Source: CAVPPA01 sp963841325 (GTDB lineage: Bacteria > Patescibacteriota > Saccharimonadia > Saccharimonadales > UBA4665). Taken from it: 64,000 bases of DNA. Below, piece after piece: positions 27,495 to 35,367 of this stretch. Made by a program: the position numbers and the translations under genes. The stretch covers positions 16,264 to 80,263 of the forward strand of contig CAWJBZ010000008.1 in NCBI GenBank assembly GCA_963841325.1, written 5' to 3'. How positions within the stretch are numbered: the stretch's first letter is position 1; every line of letters begins with the position of its first letter. Under the pieces are notes generated by a model that was given only the letters and a program-made list of their open reading frames with translations, was not told the origin of the DNA and searched no databases.

Positions 27495-29438
27495 CTAGAG
27501 TAAATTAGTCGGATCAAGATCATAACTCCAACCACCTGAAGGAAGTTGTAAAATAGCATTTAATAGTTCACTGCGTTGACGGGCTTTGATTACTAATTGC
27601 CATTGATATTTATTACCTATTTTCTCGTAATAAGCCGGAGCTGGACCTTCAACCTGAATTGATAATTTCATTGACAACAATGTATTTTTTATAACATTTA
27701 CAGCTCGCTCGGCGCTACTAGCTGTTGCTCGGCGGCAAGTTAGTTTTAAGATATGACAGAACGGAGGGAAAAAGTATTGCTGGCGTTCATGAATCTCATT
27801 GTTGTAAAAGCCTACCCAATCATTTTGTAGTATTGATTGCAACAAAAGACTATCAGGGTGATAGGTTTGAATAATTGCTTGACTATCAATATGCCCACGG
27901 CCAATACGACCAAGTACCTGAGTGAGTAATTGATAGGTTCGTTCTTGCGCCGTATAATCCGGTAAAAGCAAACTAGTATCTGCTGAAATAATACCCAAAG
28001 TACTTAATTTTGGTAAATCAAGACCTTTTGCTAATACTTGAGTACCAATTAATATATCTACATCACCATCCAGAATGTGTTGGTATTGATTCTCCAATCT
28101 ATCCAGTTTTTTATTATCGGTGTCAAAACGCATAACCCGGGCATTTGGGAAAATATGCTGCACTTCTTCGACAATGGCTTTAGTACCAAAGCCATGTAGA
28201 GCAACTTCAGTATTGCCGCATAGTGGACAAGAAGTTACCGGAGCTTGTTGATAACCACAAACATGACACCGTAGACGGTAAGTATCGCCATGAAAAACTA
28301 AAGGTAGATTACAGTGCGTGCAAAATGCCTGCCAACCGCATTTTTGGCAAAGCGTAACTCGTGCCGTGCCGCGTCGATTTAAAAATAAAAGTGACTGCTC
28401 ATTTCTCTTTAGACTTCGGTTAATTGCTTGGATTAAGACTGTGGACAGGTGAGATGCTCTAGAAAATTGTTCCCGATCTTTTAAGTCTATTACAGTGATC
28501 ATTTGTTTAAGATTACGTGGCAAAGCTAAATGTTCAAGTTGGACAATTGTCTTCATCTTTTGAGTAGCCAAATAATAGTCGCTGACAGAAGGCGTGGCTG
28601 AACCGAAAATCAATATAGCCTTATGAATTTGACTTAATTGTGAAGCAACCCTGGCAGCTTGATAATAAGGGGGCTGTTCCTGTTTGTATGCTTGATCATG
28701 CGACTCATCAACCACGATTAACCCGAGATTACTTATCGGACTGAATAATGCTGATCGTGGTCCAATTAATATAACCGGTAATTGGGCCTTTAACACAGAA
28801 CGCCAAGCAGTTTCATGTTCTTTTGGGGTAAGTTGAGAATGAAAGACAATCACCCGATTACCAAATATTTTCCTAAAATTATCAGCTAATTGTGAAGTTA
28901 AACCAATTTCAGGACTAAGAATTAAGACTGATCTTTGGTTACTTAACGTCTGTTTAGCTAACTCGATATATAATCTGGTTTTTCCGCTACCCGTTCGGCC
29001 ATGAACTAGATAAGTATCAGGTTTTTTGATAATATTTAGTGCTTGGCGTTGTTCTCTGGTTAATGGCGGTAGTTTTTGATACTTACCAGCTCCCAGATCT
29101 TCAATTGTATTAACTGATTCATTTGGTATTGTTTGGTTTATCTTGCTGGGTAGGAATAGTTGAGTTATAACACCTATGGGTGAAGGATAATATTGCTGTA
29201 TCCATGATGCCAATATAAGTGAAGTTAGAGGTAGAGGCGGAATATCAAAAACCGTAATAATCGGTTTAGTAGCAAAATTTGGTCGCCGGACAGATTTGAC
29301 TACTATACCAATAACATTTTGTTGACGAAGCGGTACTTCTACAATTGTTCCAATAACAAGCTTACCGCCAAACTCATAAGTTAGAGCATTGTTACTGCGG
29401 TATTGCTTAGACCTAACCCAAACGTAATAATAAGACAT
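27495..29438 (-). CDS. priA: Primosomal protein N' (PriA helicase)
   Basis: PriA restarts stalled replication forks. The 3'-DNA-binding domain is at the N-terminus (GTIVEVPLRQQNVIGIVV). The helicase core has Walker A VHGRTGSGKTRLY (about residue 144) and a DEAH-box variant VVDESHDQAYKQEQPPYY. The paired zinc site reads CQKCGWQAFCTHCNLPL and CHVCGYQQ...CPLCG. Motif V/VI, with TQVLGRIGRGHIDSQ, shows Gly where AGR is common. 647 residues is near the usual length. priA-def-fmt clustering is seen in many bacteria. Confidence 0.95.
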   Translation of the reverse strand: MSYYYVWVRSKQYRSNNALTYEFGGKLVIGTIVEVPLRQQNVIGIVVKSVRRPNFATKPIITVFDIPPLPLTSLILASWIQQYYPSPIGVITQLFLPSKINQTIPNESVNTIEDLGAGKYQKLPPLTREQRQALNIIKKPDTYLVHGRTGSGKTRLYIELAKQTLSNQRSVLILSPEIGLTSQLADNFRKIFGNRVIVFHSQLTPKEHETAWRSVLKAQLPVILIGPRSALFSPISNLGLIVVDESHDQAYKQEQPPYYQAARVASQLSQIHKAILIFGSATPSVSDYYLATQKMKTIVQLEHLALPRNLKQMITVIDLKDREQFSRASHLSTVLIQAINRSLKRNEQSLLFLNRRGTARVTLCQKCGWQAFCTHCNLPLVFHGDTYRLRCHVCGYQQAPVTSCPLCGNTEVALHGFGTKAIVEEVQHIFPNARVMRFDTDNKKLDRLENQYQHILDGDVDILIGTQVLAKGLDLPKLSTLGIISADTSLLLPDYTAQERTYQLLTQVLGRIGRGHIDSQAIIQTYHPDSLLLQSILQNDWVGFYNNEIHERQQYFFPPFCHILKLTCRRATASSAERAVNVIKNTLLSMKLSIQVEGPAPAYYEKIGNKYQWQLVIKARQRSELLNAILQLPSGGWSYDLDPTNLL

Positions 29439-29552
29439 CTGACAGTTATTAGTATATAACTAACTTGCAGTATATTCGCGGAGGCATTATTATAAAAAAG
29501 GCAACAAGAGGGGCTATATAAATTTGTCTACGTTGTGAAGGATAATATAGTT

Positions 29553-29843
29553 ATGCTAGATATCTTTATTACATCCAGGGTCAGGCGCAAGATTATTGTA
29601 ATTTATGCAAAATACCCTGATTTCAAGACACACGTACGAGGTCTAGCAAAGCTGATTAAAGAAGATGCTGGGAATATTCAAAGAGAATTAAAAAGATTAG
29701 AAAAAGTTGGTTTTTTGATTTCTGAAAAGCAAGGGAATACGAAAGTTTACTATACCAATAAACAATTTCCAATTTTTAAAGAATTACAAAGTATAGTGCT
29801 AAAATCACAACGTACTAGCCAAAAGAAAGCATTTACACCTTAA
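29553..29843 (+). CDS. Winged-helix DNA-binding protein (96 aa)
   Basis: The pattern LDIFITSRVRRKIIVIYAKY, then VRGLAKLIKEDAGNIQRELK and LEKVGFLISEKQGNTKVYYT, is a typical small winged-helix regulator (ArsR/MarR-like): helices, a recognition helix and a beta wing. I start at ATG 29553 because AAGGA lies 10 nt upstream; GTG 29535 has no such site. The tail FKELQSIVLKSQR is common in nucleotidyltransferase-linked regulators, but no such partner is adjacent. It is divergent from priA and its target is unknown. Confidence 0.75.
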   Translation: MLDIFITSRVRRKIIVIYAKYPDFKTHVRGLAKLIKEDAGNIQRELKRLEKVGFLISEKQGNTKVYYTNKQFPIFKELQSIVLKSQRTSQKKAFTP

Positions 29844-29848
29844 TCTTC

Positions 29849-29877
29849 TTGTAAAATAACTCCTCTAAAGGTACAAT
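29849..29877 (+). promoter_or_regulatory. Promoter of rpsU giving a leaderless mRNA
   Basis: TTGTAA (29849-29854), a 17-bp spacer and TACAAT (29872-29877). The ATG at 29886 is 8 bp after the -10, so transcription and translation should start at about the same base. No ribosome site is present. Confidence 0.6.
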
Positions 29878-29885
29878 TATTACCC

Positions 29886-30101
29886 ATGATACAGGTTACT
29901 CGAAAAGACTCTAAAGAATCAGTTGAAAATCTATTACGCAGATTTAATCGGAAAGTTCAACAATCAGGTGTTGTTACTTCAGTTAAGCGTGGTCAATATT
30001 TTGAAAAACCAATGAGTAAACGAGAGCGGCGGGTGAGAGCTATACTTCGTCAAGAATACAAGTTAACTAAGTTGAAGAAAATAAAACTTGGTCAGAAATA
30101 A
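29886..30101 (+). CDS. rpsU: 30S ribosomal protein S21
   Basis: S21 is a small basic protein near the anti-Shine-Dalgarno end of 16S that helps initiation. The pattern SVENLLRRFNRKVQQSGVVT, then FEKPMSKRERRVRAILRQEY, is the S21 core (E..L.RFKR...GI....R.R.....K.S.....). 71 residues. It leads the operon rpsU-yqeY-adk-like-map. rpsU-yqeY adjacency is common in bacteria. Confidence 0.93.
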   Translation: MIQVTRKDSKESVENLLRRFNRKVQQSGVVTSVKRGQYFEKPMSKRERRVRAILRQEYKLTKLKKIKLGQK

Positions 30102-30112
30102 TCATCTATCTA

Positions 30113-30565
30113 ATGCTTGAGGAAAAGATTAATCAAGATCTAAAAATTGCTTTACTCGGGGGTGACAAACTTACAGTTAACACTCTTCGAAGCATTAAAA
30201 GTGCGATTTTAAATGTTAAAGTTGCCAATAGAAGTCGCGATCAGGCAATGTCAAATGACGATTTAATAGTTATATTAAAAAAAGAAGCTAGTAAACGTCA
30301 GGAAAGCGCGGATTTATACAAGCAGGGTGGAGATAATAACCGAGCCAATATGGAGCTTACGGAAAAATCAATTATTGAAAAATATCTACCCACTCAATTA
30401 AGTGAAGAAGCAGTAGAGCAATTGGTCGATAAGACTATTAAAGAACTAAATGCTCAAGATCTAACTTCTTTAGGAGCTGTTATTAACCAGGTAAAGCAAC
30501 AAACTATCGGTCAAACCGATGGTTCTTTAATATCGCGGATTGCCAAAAAAAGGCTTGCAAAATGA
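30113..30565 (+). CDS. yqeY: GatB/YqeY domain protein
   Basis: YqeY is related to the tail domain of GatB, which binds tRNA in the amidotransferase; the free protein's role is unclear. The family pattern is visible: LGGDKLTVNTLRSIKSAI near residue 14, VILKKEASKRQESADLYKQG near residue 58, ELTEKSIIEKYLPTQLSEE in the middle, and the C-terminal GSLISRIAKKRLAK. 150 residues is the normal length. It starts 11 bp after rpsU and overlaps the next gene by 4 bp (ATGA). Confidence 0.92.
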   Translation: MLEEKINQDLKIALLGGDKLTVNTLRSIKSAILNVKVANRSRDQAMSNDDLIVILKKEASKRQESADLYKQGGDNNRANMELTEKSIIEKYLPTQLSEEAVEQLVDKTIKELNAQDLTSLGAVINQVKQQTIGQTDGSLISRIAKKRLAK

Positions 30566-31125
30566 TAATACTAATGGGTACTACCGGAAGCGGTAAGAGT
30601 TTGCAAGGTAGCTTATTTGCGGATAATAACGGATTTATGTGGCTTTCGGTTGGTGAGTTATTAAGAATACTGGTAACCGGTAAACGACGTCGTGAAATGC
30701 TTCAGGGTAAACTTTTAAGCGATGAAGAATTAATTAATATTATGGACAAAATATTTGATCTAATTAATCTAAAAGAAGAACTTGTACTAGATGGATTTCC
30801 ACGAACCACTACTCAAGCAAAATGGTTACTGAAACAAACCGAAGAAAATAGATTGCAGATTGAAGCAGTATTCAACCTAGTTATACTTCCAGATACTGCT
30901 CATCAAAGATTACAAGCTCGAAACCGTATTGATGACTCAGCTGAAGCTATTGATTATCGATTTAAAGAATATGACTCCGTCACCTACCCTATAATTCAAC
31001 TTTTTAAGGAACAAGGTTTGCCGGTGTATGATATTGATGCCAACCAAACACCGCAAGCTGTTCATGATTCAATCTGGAAACAGGTAAAAGAATTAAACAT
31101 TTCTCAAAATGACAACAAAGATTAA
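30562..31125 (+). CDS. Adenylate-kinase-like nucleoside monophosphate kinase
   Basis: The P-loop MGTTGSGKSLQGSLFA and the AMP-site motif LVLDGFPRTTTQAKWL are those of adenylate kinases, which balance AMP, ADP and ATP. The NMP-binding region WLSVGELLRILV replaces the usual ISTGDMLR. The LID is the short type: LQARNRIDDSAEAIDYRFKEY keeps R.DD....I..R. 187 residues. The divergent NMP site could mean another nucleotide specificity. It overlaps yqeY by 4 bp and map by 17 bp, so tight coupling is expected. Confidence 0.82.
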   Translation: MIILMGTTGSGKSLQGSLFADNNGFMWLSVGELLRILVTGKRRREMLQGKLLSDEELINIMDKIFDLINLKEELVLDGFPRTTTQAKWLLKQTEENRLQIEAVFNLVILPDTAHQRLQARNRIDDSAEAIDYRFKEYDSVTYPIIQLFKEQGLPVYDIDANQTPQAVHDSIWKQVKELNISQNDNKD

Positions 31126-31864
31126 AACGTCAGCTGAAATTGCCGCAATGAGAGAAAGCGGTCAAATGCTGGCTACTGTCCTAAGGGTTGTATCTAAGAG
31201 TTGTATTTCTGGAATATCGACAAAAGAACTAGCTAATATTGCGGCAACTGAACTAAAAAGTTTGGGCGGTAAGCCGAGCTTTTTAGGCTATCAAGGCTTT
31301 CCAGATGTAATTTGTATTTCAATTAATGATGAAGTAGTACATGGAATACCAAGCCTGAAGCGATTGCTTGCCGAAGGAGATATAGTTGGACTTGATTTTG
31401 GGGTGACTTATAAAGGCATGGTTACCGATAGTGCAATAAGCGTAATAGTCGGTCATCCTCAAAAAAAAGAATATGTTAAACTACTTCAAATTACTAAACA
31501 ATCTTTATATGCAGCAATAAACATTGTTCACGATAAAATTCGAGTCGGGGATATTGGTGCCGCTGTTGAATCTGTCGTTAGACCATGTAAATATGGTATT
31601 GTGCGAGATTTGGTTGGGCATGGTGTTGGTCACCAACTTCATGAAGATCCTAATATCCCAAATTATGGACAAAAAAATACCGGACCATGGTTAACGGCAG
31701 GAATGACAATTGCTATAGAGCCAATGATCACTTTGGGAAACGAACAGGTTTATATAGCCGATGATGGTTGGACAATTAAAACTGTTGATGGATCATGGTC
31801 AGCACACTTTGAACACACAATACTTATACTTAAAGAAGCTGCAGAAATCCTTACAAAGATATAA
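31109..31864 (+). CDS. map: Methionine aminopeptidase type I
   Basis: Map removes the starting Met after Def has removed the formyl group. The five metal ligands are visible: DFGVTYKGMVTDSAIS holds the two Asp, VGHGVGHQLHEDPNIPNYG holds the His, MTIAIEPMITLG the first Glu, and SAHFEHTILI the second. 251 residues is the type I length without an N-terminal extension. The gene begins inside the end of the kinase gene. adk-map adjacency is common in ribosomal protein operons, and this looks like a relocated remnant. Confidence 0.95.
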   Translation: MTTKIKTSAEIAAMRESGQMLATVLRVVSKSCISGISTKELANIAATELKSLGGKPSFLGYQGFPDVICISINDEVVHGIPSLKRLLAEGDIVGLDFGVTYKGMVTDSAISVIVGHPQKKEYVKLLQITKQSLYAAINIVHDKIRVGDIGAAVESVVRPCKYGIVRDLVGHGVGHQLHEDPNIPNYGQKNTGPWLTAGMTIAIEPMITLGNEQVYIADDGWTIKTVDGSWSAHFEHTILILKEAAEILTKI

Positions 31865-31879
31865 CTCTTCTGCATAGGC

Positions 31880-31909
31880 TTGCTCTAACAGAGATATAAG
31901 CGTTATACT
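31880..31909 (+). promoter_or_regulatory. Promoter of ftsA giving a leaderless mRNA
   Basis: TTGCTC (31880-31885), an 18-bp spacer and TATACT (31904-31909). The ATG at 31917 is 7 bp after the -10 and has no ribosome site. Confidence 0.55.
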
Positions 31910-31916
31910 ACACCTG

Positions 31917-33149
31917 ATGCGCGATTCTAATGTTAATCATTTTGTTGGTCTAGATGTTGGTACTAGCACGGTTCGTTGTGTAGTTGGGATGTTGGACCCT
32001 AATGGAGGTGGTAAGTTATCGATTATAGGTCATGGGTCAGCGCCAAACATCGGCATGCGTAAAGGTGTAGTGGTTCATGTAGATGATACTACTGAAGCAA
32101 TCACCCAGGCATTAACCGAAGCGGAACGTATCTCAGGAGTACATATTAGCCGGGCAACGGTAAACGTTAACGGTATTCATGTAGGCGGATTAGATTCCAA
32201 GGGGGTTATTGCAGTAAGTGCTGCAAATAGCGAGATAACACCACAAGATCGTCAGCGGGTTGAAGAAGCAGCAACAGTTGTTAACTTCCCACCAAATAGG
32301 GAAATTGTTCAGTTTTTTGCAAAGAATTACAGTTTGGATGGGCAATATGGTATTAAGGATCCAGTCGGTATGCGTGGGGTGCGTTTAGAAGTCGATGCTC
32401 ATATCGTAACCGCAGCTACTCCTAACATACGTAATTTGGATTTGACTTTGGAAAAAGCCGGTATTATTCCCAATCACCACACCGTTTCAAGTCTAGCTTC
32501 AGCTGAGGCAGTCTTAAGTCGACAACAAAAGGAAGCTGGTACCGTATTACTAGATATTGGATCAAGTACTACTAATTTAATAGTCGTAGAAGACGGCGAA
32601 GTACAACATATAGCCGTTATTGGAGTTGGTGGATCTTATATTACTAATGACTTAGCCATTGGACTTAAAACTGATCTAGATATTGCTGAACGAGTTAAAG
32701 TAGAACATGCCTGTCTTGGTGAAAGAAAGAAATCCACAGCAACTTTAATGGTCGGGAGTACTCACTATAACTTTTCTATAGATGACATAATGATGATAAC
32801 TGAAGCAAGAGTTGATGAACTTTTTGAGTATGTTGATAAAGAGTTACATAAGATAAGACGATCTAGAAAATTACCTGGCGGTGTTGTATTAACTGGTGGT
32901 ACTGCTAAATTACCCGGTATAGCTGATTTTGCTAAGGAAAAGCTACAATTAGCAGCTAGAATCGGAAGATTACAACCCATTTCAGGGCTAGTTGACATAG
33001 TAGACGATGTATCATATACAACAGCAATTGGTTTAATGTTACTGGATATGCTGCTATTACCAGATTCAACGTTAAATACTTCTAAACTGTCAATTGATGG
33101 TGCGATGGGAATGGTTGATACAATATTACATCGTTTTCGTCGTAATTAG
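31917..33149 (+). CDS. ftsA: Cell division protein FtsA
   Basis: FtsA is the actin-like protein that ties FtsZ to the membrane. HFVGLDVGTSTVRCVVGML is the phosphate-1 loop. The 1C domain follows (VNVNGIHVGGLDSKGVIAV). TVLLDIGSSTTNLIVVEDGE is phosphate-2, and GGVVLTGGTAKLPGI is the adenosine motif. The C-terminal end GAMGMVDTILHRFRRN looks like the amphipathic membrane-targeting helix. 410 residues is a normal length. ftsZ follows after 129 bp with its own start signals. Confidence 0.96.
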   Translation: MRDSNVNHFVGLDVGTSTVRCVVGMLDPNGGGKLSIIGHGSAPNIGMRKGVVVHVDDTTEAITQALTEAERISGVHISRATVNVNGIHVGGLDSKGVIAVSAANSEITPQDRQRVEEAATVVNFPPNREIVQFFAKNYSLDGQYGIKDPVGMRGVRLEVDAHIVTAATPNIRNLDLTLEKAGIIPNHHTVSSLASAEAVLSRQQKEAGTVLLDIGSSTTNLIVVEDGEVQHIAVIGVGGSYITNDLAIGLKTDLDIAERVKVEHACLGERKKSTATLMVGSTHYNFSIDDIMMITEARVDELFEYVDKELHKIRRSRKLPGGVVLTGGTAKLPGIADFAKEKLQLAARIGRLQPISGLVDIVDDVSYTTAIGLMLLDMLLLPDSTLNTSKLSIDGAMGMVDTILHRFRRN

Positions 33150-33278
33150 AATAATAACTCGGCTTAATTTTAACTGAATACAATAATTAAACATTAAAAA
33201 TTAGTCTGTATAATTTATTGAACTGACAAAATAGCTAGCGTATACTACGAAAGTACAATTTATGAGTAGAGGGAATTC

Positions 33279-34613
33279 ATGCCGCAAGTAATAGAACCAG
33301 CTATAGAAACGTTCGCAAAAATTAAAGTTGTAGGAGTAGGTGGAGCAGGCGGAGCAGCCATTAATCGTATGGTTGAAGCGGGTATTGATGGAGTGGAATA
33401 TATATCAATCAATACTGATGCTCAAGCGCTTCATAATTCAAAAGCCGACGTAAAACTACATATTGGTAAGGAGACTACCAAAGGCTTAGGGGCTGGTGCA
33501 GATCCAGTTATAGGTGAACAAGCTGCCGAAGAATCATTGGAAGACATTAGAAAAGAAATGACTAATGCCGATATGGCTTTTATCACCTTAGGGGCAGGAG
33601 GTGGAACTGGTAGTGGGGCGGGTTATATTGTTGCCCAAGCGGCTCGAGATCAAGGCGCATTAGTGGTAGGTTTTGCGACTAAGCCCTTCGCATTTGAGGG
33701 AGAGAAGCGACGACGTAACGCCGAAGTAGCCATTGATAAACTGCGTCGATCAGTTGACACTTTGATAGTTATACCAAATGATCGTTTATTACAAACCATT
33801 GATCGCCAAACGCCATTATTAGAAGCATTTAAGGTAGCTGATGATGTCTTGCGTCAAGGAGTACAGGGAATCTCTGATCTAATTACTGTTCATGGGTTGA
33901 TAAATCTAGACTTTGCAGACGTTAAAACAGTGATGAGTAATGCTGGTTCGGCGTTAATGGGTATCGGACGAGCAAGTGGAGAAAATCGTGCCGTAGTAGC
34001 TGCTCAACAGGCCATCGAATCGCCATTATTAGAAATATCAATAGATGGCGCGCGCGGTATATTGTTTAACGTTATCGGTGGTAACGATTTAACTATGCAT
34101 GAAATAAATGCCGCGGCCGAGACAATAACCAATGCCGCTGATCCGGACGCCAATATTATATTTGGTGCCACTATCAATCCAGAATTGGAAGGCGAAGTTA
34201 TTGTTACAGTTGTTGCAACCGGTTTCGAAGCATCATATTTTACTAACCGCCAATCTGTTGCTCAGTCAAGACAAGGTGTTGAGGAAATTGAAGAACCTGA
34301 ACCAGTAACAAGCGTAACGGATGAATCAACAACAGGGATATCTCGAGACGAAGAAACCGAGATCTCAAACTTAGATATGTCACTTGAAGAAAAAAATAAA
34401 ACCACATCATCTGGCTTTAATCTTGAAGACGAACATGAACCAATGGCTAATATCTGGACTACCGATAAAGATGAGCCTGATAATGAAGATAATCAAGCGG
34501 TAACCAGTAATGATGTTGGGGATGAAGCGCCTGAAGAGCCATCATTTTTAAGAAGGTTGAGACATTACAAAACAAAGAAAGCCAAAAAAGACAATTCCAA
34601 AGAAGAAAAATAG
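33279..34613 (+). CDS. ftsZ: Cell division protein FtsZ
   Basis: FtsZ is the tubulin-like GTPase of the division ring. KVVGVGGAGGAAINRM opens the fold. LGAGGGTGSGAGYIVAQAA (about residue 105) is the tubulin signature with Ser in place of the usual Thr, and NLDFADVKTVMSNAGSALMG is the T7 loop. A linker of about 110 acidic residues precedes EEPSFLRRLRHYKTKK, the conserved tail that binds FtsA. GAGGG lies 6-7 nt before ATG 33279, unlike the leaderless ftsA, so translation rates of the two may differ. Confidence 0.98.
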   Translation: MPQVIEPAIETFAKIKVVGVGGAGGAAINRMVEAGIDGVEYISINTDAQALHNSKADVKLHIGKETTKGLGAGADPVIGEQAAEESLEDIRKEMTNADMAFITLGAGGGTGSGAGYIVAQAARDQGALVVGFATKPFAFEGEKRRRNAEVAIDKLRRSVDTLIVIPNDRLLQTIDRQTPLLEAFKVADDVLRQGVQGISDLITVHGLINLDFADVKTVMSNAGSALMGIGRASGENRAVVAAQQAIESPLLEISIDGARGILFNVIGGNDLTMHEINAAAETITNAADPDANIIFGATINPELEGEVIVTVVATGFEASYFTNRQSVAQSRQGVEEIEEPEPVTSVTDESTTGISRDEETEISNLDMSLEEKNKTTSSGFNLEDEHEPMANIWTTDKDEPDNEDNQAVTSNDVGDEAPEEPSFLRRLRHYKTKKAKKDNSKEEK

Positions 34614-34647
34614 AAAATCATGTACTATAAATTACACCATATTTTAT

Positions 34648-34676
34648 TTGCAAAACGCTATAGGTATAGGTAGCAT
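34648..34676 (+). promoter_or_regulatory. Promoter of nrdR
   Basis: TTGCAA (34648-34653), a 17-bp spacer and TAGCAT (34671-34676). The predicted start is near 34684, just before the NrdR box. Confidence 0.5.
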
Positions 34677-34687
34677 AGAGTGTTAGA

Positions 34688-34703
34688 GCACTATATATGG
34701 AAC
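34688..34703. promoter_or_regulatory. NrdR box
   Basis: GCACTATATATGGAAC matches the core of the NrdR consensus (acaCwAtATaTwGtgt) at most core positions. A weaker AT-rich box lies near 34722-34736. Binding would block transcription of nrdR itself. Confidence 0.5.
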
Positions 34704-34747
34704 AGATATGCTAGTACATTATGATTTATATATAAAGGAGATAATCA

Positions 34748-35230
34748 GTGAAATGCAATCGTTGTCAGCATGATGACACAAAAGTAATTGAATCACGTGA
34801 TGTTGCTGAGGGGCAATCTATTCGTCGACGGCGAGTCTGTACGGCTTGTAATTATCGATTTACTACCTATGAAAGAATTGAACGCCCGCAACTGGTGGTA
34901 ATTAAAAGCGATGGCAAACGGGAGTTATTTAATCGTGAAAAATTACTTACCGGACTAAATAAAGCTAGTGAAAAAACCTCAATTAGCAGTGTTCAACTAG
35001 AAAGATTAGTTGCGGACATTGAAGATTATCTTTATGCCAGCGGGGAATCAGAAATAAGAAGTTCAGCTATTGGTGAACTGGTTATGAATCGTCTTGCCTT
35101 ATTGAATGAAGTAGCTTATGTCCGATTTGCTAGTGTATACAGACACTTTAAAGATATAACTGGATTTGAAAAGGAGCTATCAAATATAAGGCAACAACGA
35201 AGAAACAAGCATTTAGTCAAGAAGCACTGA
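34748..35230 (+). CDS. nrdR: Transcriptional repressor NrdR
   Basis: NrdR senses ATP and dATP and represses ribonucleotide reductase genes. The N-terminal zinc ribbon reads MKCNRCQHDDTK...RRRVCTACNYRF, followed by the ATP-cone beginning LVVIKSDGKRELFNREKLL. 160 residues is the normal length. The start is GTG 34748, with AAAGGAG about 6 nt upstream. It sits directly before the nrdJ gene it should control, 137 bp away, with a box of its own at 34688. Confidence 0.97.
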   Translation: MKCNRCQHDDTKVIESRDVAEGQSIRRRRVCTACNYRFTTYERIERPQLVVIKSDGKRELFNREKLLTGLNKASEKTSISSVQLERLVADIEDYLYASGESEIRSSAIGELVMNRLALLNEVAYVRFASVYRHFKDITGFEKELSNIRQQRRNKHLVKKH

Positions 35231-35241
35231 TCTTGACTGTT

Positions 35242-35310
35242 CCCTAAGGGTTTTATAATATTTATAAAACTCATAGGGAGCTTCAGCCACCAGTATACGA
35301 GAGCAACTGG
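35242..35310 (+). promoter_or_regulatory. Structured leader before nrdJ
   Basis: Two hairpins are visible. CCCTA..GTTTTATAA (35242-35258) pairs with TTATAAAAC..TAGGG (35262-35278), and CCAGT (35290-35294) pairs with ACTGG (35306-35310). I see no B12-box, so a cobalamin riboswitch is not supported. Confidence 0.4.
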
Positions 35311-35367
35311 TAGGAGGAACTCTAAACAAACATTAAACAAATTAAGTTAAATAAAAGTGAGGAAAAT

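Noticed and set aside
35231..35367. Cobalamin riboswitch before the B12-dependent RNR
   Set aside because: Two hairpins exist, but no B12-box-like sequence is present and the region is too short.
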